DNA of 26,586 nucleotides from positions 1 through 26,586 of the forward strand of contig CBHYLN010000072.1 in NCBI GenBank assembly GCA_966128725.1. Reading direction: 5' to 3'. This DNA is from JAFDZV01 sp966128725 (lineage in GTDB: Bacteria > Bacteroidota > Ignavibacteria > OLB7). Positions 24,335 to 26,586 of this stretch are shown one piece after another. The notes beneath the pieces were generated by a model. The model did not search any database. It was not told where the DNA came from and was given only the letters and a program-made list of their open reading frames with translations. The position numbers and the translations under genes are program-made. Positions within the stretch are counted from its first letter, which is position 1. Each line of letters begins with the position of its first letter.

Positions 24335-25003
24335 CTAGGCTCGTGTGGTCAATGCGTCGATCATGGCCGGAAGCTCGTCCGGATGGTTGACGATCGAATC
24401 GGCGCCGCTCTCCAGCAATTCCTCTTCCGAGCCAAACCCCCACACCACGCCGATTGCCCTGATCCCGTTGTCGTGTGCCGCCCGTACGTCGTGCGAGCGG
24501 TCGCCGATCATCACGCATCTGTCGGTGTCGATGCCGGATTGCCGCACGATCGACCGCAGCAGCATGCTTTTGTCGTCCAGCGATCCATCCATCTCGGCGC
24601 CGTGGATGGCGCGAAACTGTGTGTCGAACCCGAGATGTTGGGCGATGCGTTTTGCGTAGGGGGTGGGTTTCGAGGTGGCGATCATCATCTGGTAGGCCCG
24701 TTCGCCCACACGGCGCAGCATGGCGGGGATGCCGTCGTAGATACGGTTTTCGTACAGCCCAAGGGCCCCGTATCGCTCGCGATACAACCGCACGGCCTCC
24801 TCAACAACCGCCGGGTCGGGTTCGCCCAGCAATGCCTGGAACGTGGAGCGCAGCGGCGGCCCGATGAAGCCGAGCAGCGATTCCGCCGAAGGCTCCGGGT
24901 GCCCGAGGCTTGTCATGGCATAGGCTATCGAGCGGCAGATACCGACGCTTGGATCGGAAAGGGTTCCGTCGAGATCAAAGAGAACTGTTTTCAACAGCGA
25001 CAT
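24335..25003 (-). CDS. gph: HAD-family hydrolase, phosphoglycolate phosphatase-like
   Basis: A 222-residue HAD subfamily IA phosphatase, resembling phosphoglycolate phosphatase (Gph), which salvages 2-phosphoglycolate. The HAD motifs are in order: motif I 'LFDLDGTLSDPSVG' (nucleophile Asp12 and Asp14 from the ATG at 25003), motif II Ser/Thr in 'MMIATSKPT', motif III Lys in 'LDDKSMLL' and motif IV 'VMIGDRSHDVRAA'. The four-helix cap lies between motifs I and II (about residues 18-85). The chosen start puts motif I eight residues from the N-terminus, as usual; the open frame upstream to 25159 is not conserved. Substrate within the family is uncertain, so the gene symbol is provisional. It is divergent from the FKBP gene. 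Confidence 0.88.
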   Translation of the reverse strand: MSLLKTVLFDLDGTLSDPSVGICRSIAYAMTSLGHPEPSAESLLGFIGPPLRSTFQALLGEPDPAVVEEAVRLYRERYGALGLYENRIYDGIPAMLRRVGERAYQMMIATSKPTPYAKRIAQHLGFDTQFRAIHGAEMDGSLDDKSMLLRSIVRQSGIDTDRCVMIGDRSHDVRAAHDNGIRAIGVVWGFGSEEELLESGADSIVNHPDELPAMIDALTTRA

Positions 25004-25020
25004 CCCACATGGAGTGAACG

Positions 25021-25209
25021 ATGGCGAAAGGTACGAAGCCGGGCGCTGTTCTGCGTGAGCGTTCTGGAGGTGCCTGCCCGCCAAAATATCTCGGCAACCT
25101 GATCGTTCTTCTCCGTACCTTACCCACATTCTGCATGTTCCTCTTCCCGATTGCGTCAATGTTGCTCTGTATGTCCGGCGGAGATATGTGCAGTGATCAA
25201 CAACAATAA
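25021..25209 (+). CDS. Doubtful small membrane ORF upstream of the FKBP gene
   Basis: A possible 62-residue product with one hydrophobic helix (about 26-50, 'NLIVLLRTLPTFCMFLFPIASMLLCM'). GGAG lies eight bases before its ATG, and it ends 17 bases before the FKBP start. Against it: only 17 bases separate it from the divergent phosphatase start, so it would have no room for its own promoter, and the sequence has no recognisable relatives. It more likely overlaps the FKBP promoter and leader. Confidence 0.25.
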   Translation: MAKGTKPGAVLRERSGGACPPKYLGNLIVLLRTLPTFCMFLFPIASMLLCMSGGDMCSDQQQ

Positions 25210-25226
25210 CCGAAAGGACCGACAGT

Positions 25227-25691
25227 ATGCCGCAGGCAAAACAGGGCGATGTGGTTACGATTCACTATACCGGAACGCTGGACGATGGCACCACGTTCGA
25301 CTCCTCGGCCGGGCGTGACCCGCTGGAATTCGAGATCGGTGCAGGCCATGTTATTCCGGGATTCGAGGAGATGGTGCTCGGCATGCAGCCCGGCGAATCC
25401 AAAACCCACACGATCCCCTCGGAAATGGCGTATGGCGCCCGCAACGAGGACTACATCTTTCAGGTAGGGCGCGAGGAGCTCCCCGGCGATCTGAACCCGG
25501 AGGTTGGGCAGGAGCTGCTGATGCAAACCGCCGACGGCCAGCCCGTGCCGGTTCGCGTTGTTGCGGCCGATGCCGCGTCGATCACGATCGACGCCAATCA
25601 CCCGCTTGCCGGGATGAACCTCACCTTCCAGATCGAGCTGGTATCGATCGGTGGCGGCGGCTCGTCGCTGATCGAAGTTGTGTCCTCGTAG
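25227..25691 (+). CDS. SlyD-like FKBP-type peptidyl-prolyl isomerase
   Basis: A 154-residue cytoplasmic prolyl isomerase and folding chaperone. The FKBP halves 'GDVVTIHYTGTLDDGTTFDSSAGRDPLEFEIGAGHVIPGFEEMVLGMQPGESKTHTIPSEMAYGARNED' and 'HPLAGMNLTFQIELVSI' flank an insert-in-flap domain (about residues 73-125), the SlyD arrangement. The His/Cys-rich metal-binding tail of E. coli SlyD is missing; the protein ends in a short Gly/Ser segment. The start ATG at 25227 has AAAGGA upstream. A strong terminator follows at 25742, so it is probably a single-gene transcript. Confidence 0.93.
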   Translation: MPQAKQGDVVTIHYTGTLDDGTTFDSSAGRDPLEFEIGAGHVIPGFEEMVLGMQPGESKTHTIPSEMAYGARNEDYIFQVGREELPGDLNPEVGQELLMQTADGQPVPVRVVAADAASITIDANHPLAGMNLTFQIELVSIGGGGSSLIEVVSS

Positions 25692-25741
25692 GCGCCGGGT
25701 CCGCCTGGGGGCATGATAGTTTGCATCACAAGCATTTGCAC

Positions 25742-25775
25742 GACAAGCCCCGGTGCCGCCGGGGCTTGTCTGTTC
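25742..25775 (+). terminator. Intrinsic terminator after the FKBP gene
   Basis: GACAAGCCCCGG (25742-25753) pairs with CCGGGGCTTGTC (25759-25770) around a five-base loop, followed by TGTTCT. The 12-bp GC-rich stem lies 50 bases after the FKBP stop. The T-tract is short. Confidence 0.85.
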
Positions 25776-25845
25776 TCGATCGTTCGCCCCGGGATCAGGG
25801 ATCCTGATGCGCGCGTAGTACGAGGGTATGGTATCACGAGACAGA

Positions 25846-26451
25846 ATGAACCACATGGCAACCAACACGGATAACAGCACGAATCTTTCGCCGCAGCTTG
25901 CCGACGTTCAACGCCAGATCGACGCCGTTGTGCGCGATGCGTGGGATCTGGTGAACGGGCTTTCGCCGGAGCAGTTCAATTGGCGGCCCGCGCCGGGCAA
26001 GTGGTCGGTAGGCGATTGCCTGGATCACCTGAATTCCGTTATCGCGCTGTACCTGCCGATGTTCACCGATACGTTGGCCCAGGCCCGGGTGGCAGGGAAG
26101 CTTGGGAGCGGACCGTTCCGGTACGGCTGGTTGTTGGGCAAGTTCGTGCGGTCGATGGAACCGCCACCGCGTTTGAAAGTGAAAACCGTCGCGTCGATGG
26201 ATGTGCCCGAGAGCTCGCGGCACGACGTGGCGGCGGTAATGGAGCGCTTCGTGGACCTGCGCCGCCGGTTCGACCAGGTGATCGCCTCGGCCGAAGGGGT
26301 TGATCTGCGCAGGGCGCGGCTGACCTCGGTGATCTCGCGATTCATCAAGATGCCGCTGGGGCAGTGGTTTCAGTTCATGGTGGCGCACGATCGTCGCCAT
26401 ATCTGGCAGGCGCGCGAAGTGTTGAAGCGCGAGGGGTTCCCCGGAGCCTGA
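25846..26451 (+). CDS. DinB family protein
   Basis: A four-helix-bundle protein of the DinB/DUF664 (DinB_2) superfamily, whose members are metal-dependent; many act as thiol-dependent transferases and others have no known substrate. The metal-ligand histidines are in the expected places: 'GDCLDHLNSV' at the end of helix two and 'VAHDRRHIWQAREVL' in helix four. The early 'LSPEQFNWRPAPGKWSVGDCLDHL' is the family's characteristic opening. Length is 201 residues from the ATG at 25846. Alternatives are ATG 25828 (207 residues, GAGGG too close upstream) and ATG 25855 (198 residues); the homology starts after all of them. It follows the FKBP gene across a terminator, so it is probably transcribed separately. 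Confidence 0.85.
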   Translation: MNHMATNTDNSTNLSPQLADVQRQIDAVVRDAWDLVNGLSPEQFNWRPAPGKWSVGDCLDHLNSVIALYLPMFTDTLAQARVAGKLGSGPFRYGWLLGKFVRSMEPPPRLKVKTVASMDVPESSRHDVAAVMERFVDLRRRFDQVIASAEGVDLRRARLTSVISRFIKMPLGQWFQFMVAHDRRHIWQAREVLKREGFPGA

Positions 26452-26548
26452 TCGCCGCCGGTGCCCGGGATGCCGTTGAAACACGGCCACATGCGTCTCG
26501 CTGGCATCTCATGTGCCCCTGGCGGTACGCTATGTTCGTAACACGGAA

Positions 26549-26573
26549 GGGGGGGGGGGGGGGCCCCCCCCCC
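26549..26573. other. Poly-G/poly-C run, probable sequencing or assembly artefact
   Basis: Fifteen G are followed directly by ten C, 13 bases from the end of the window. A homopolymer switch of this kind at a contig end is typical of poly-G read tails joined to their complement. The 135 bases after the DinB gene contain no gene. Confidence 0.75.
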
Positions 26574-26586
26574 GCCGAGGATGAGG

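Overview
The window is 26,586 bases of GC-rich bacterial DNA (roughly 60-65% by eye). Its ends look like contig edges: a heptamer tandem repeat at base 1 and a poly-G/poly-C run at the last bases. Three signs point to the Bacteroidota/Chlorobiota (FCB) side of the tree, possibly a high-GC lineage such as Kapabacteria or Ignavibacteria relatives. Two proteins end in beta-domains that look like type IX secretion (T9SS) sorting domains, a TAnnTTTG box of the Bacteroidetes promoter type sits upstream of ubiD, and menaquinone genes of the futalosine route are present. The phylum is an inference; there is no rRNA in the window, and I recognised no tRNA.

Layout. 63-2047 (minus): a tyrosine-recombinase-like protein translationally coupled to a CorA magnesium transporter. 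2048-3254: no gene, but a dense repeat region with 68-69 bp units, 28-bp minisatellite copies, small hairpins and heptamers. 3255-4892 (plus): a membrane metal-dependent hydrolase, a 53-codon membrane peptide and RecO. 5081-6616 (plus): a DegP/HtrA protease, closed by a strong terminator. 6893-10709 (minus): a secreted S15-type alpha/beta hydrolase with a T9SS-like tail, a secreted protein with 14 cysteines in AT-richer DNA, a lipoprotein and a 68-residue protein. 10786-12700 (plus): a DUF1015 protein and a four-helix membrane protein. 13144-15194 (plus): an ECF sigma factor coupled to a membrane protein placed where an anti-sigma factor would be, with a T9SS-like C-terminus. 15265-16224 (minus): phosphofructokinase.

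16610-24051 (plus) is a menaquinone block: ubiD, ubiE/menG, ubiX, an RsiV-like lipoprotein, an MqnE-like protein that has lost the radical-SAM cysteines, and an MqnA-MqnC fusion. In the futalosine pathway MqnA dehydrates chorismate, MqnE makes aminofutalosine, MqnC cyclises dehypoxanthine futalosine, UbiD/UbiX-type proteins (MqnL/MqnM) decarboxylate the naphthoate and UbiE/MenG methylates the ring. MqnB, MqnD, the prenyltransferase and a canonical MqnE are not in the window. After this block come a phosphoglycolate-phosphatase-like HAD enzyme (minus), a SlyD-like FKBP isomerase and a DinB-family protein (plus).

The strongest candidates for something new are the ECF sigma factor paired with a T9SS-tailed membrane partner, and the cysteine-less MqnE paralogue lying next to a fusion of two non-consecutive enzymes of the same pathway. 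The repeat field at 2.3-3.2 kb and the recombinase that lacks three of six catalytic residues are secondary leads.
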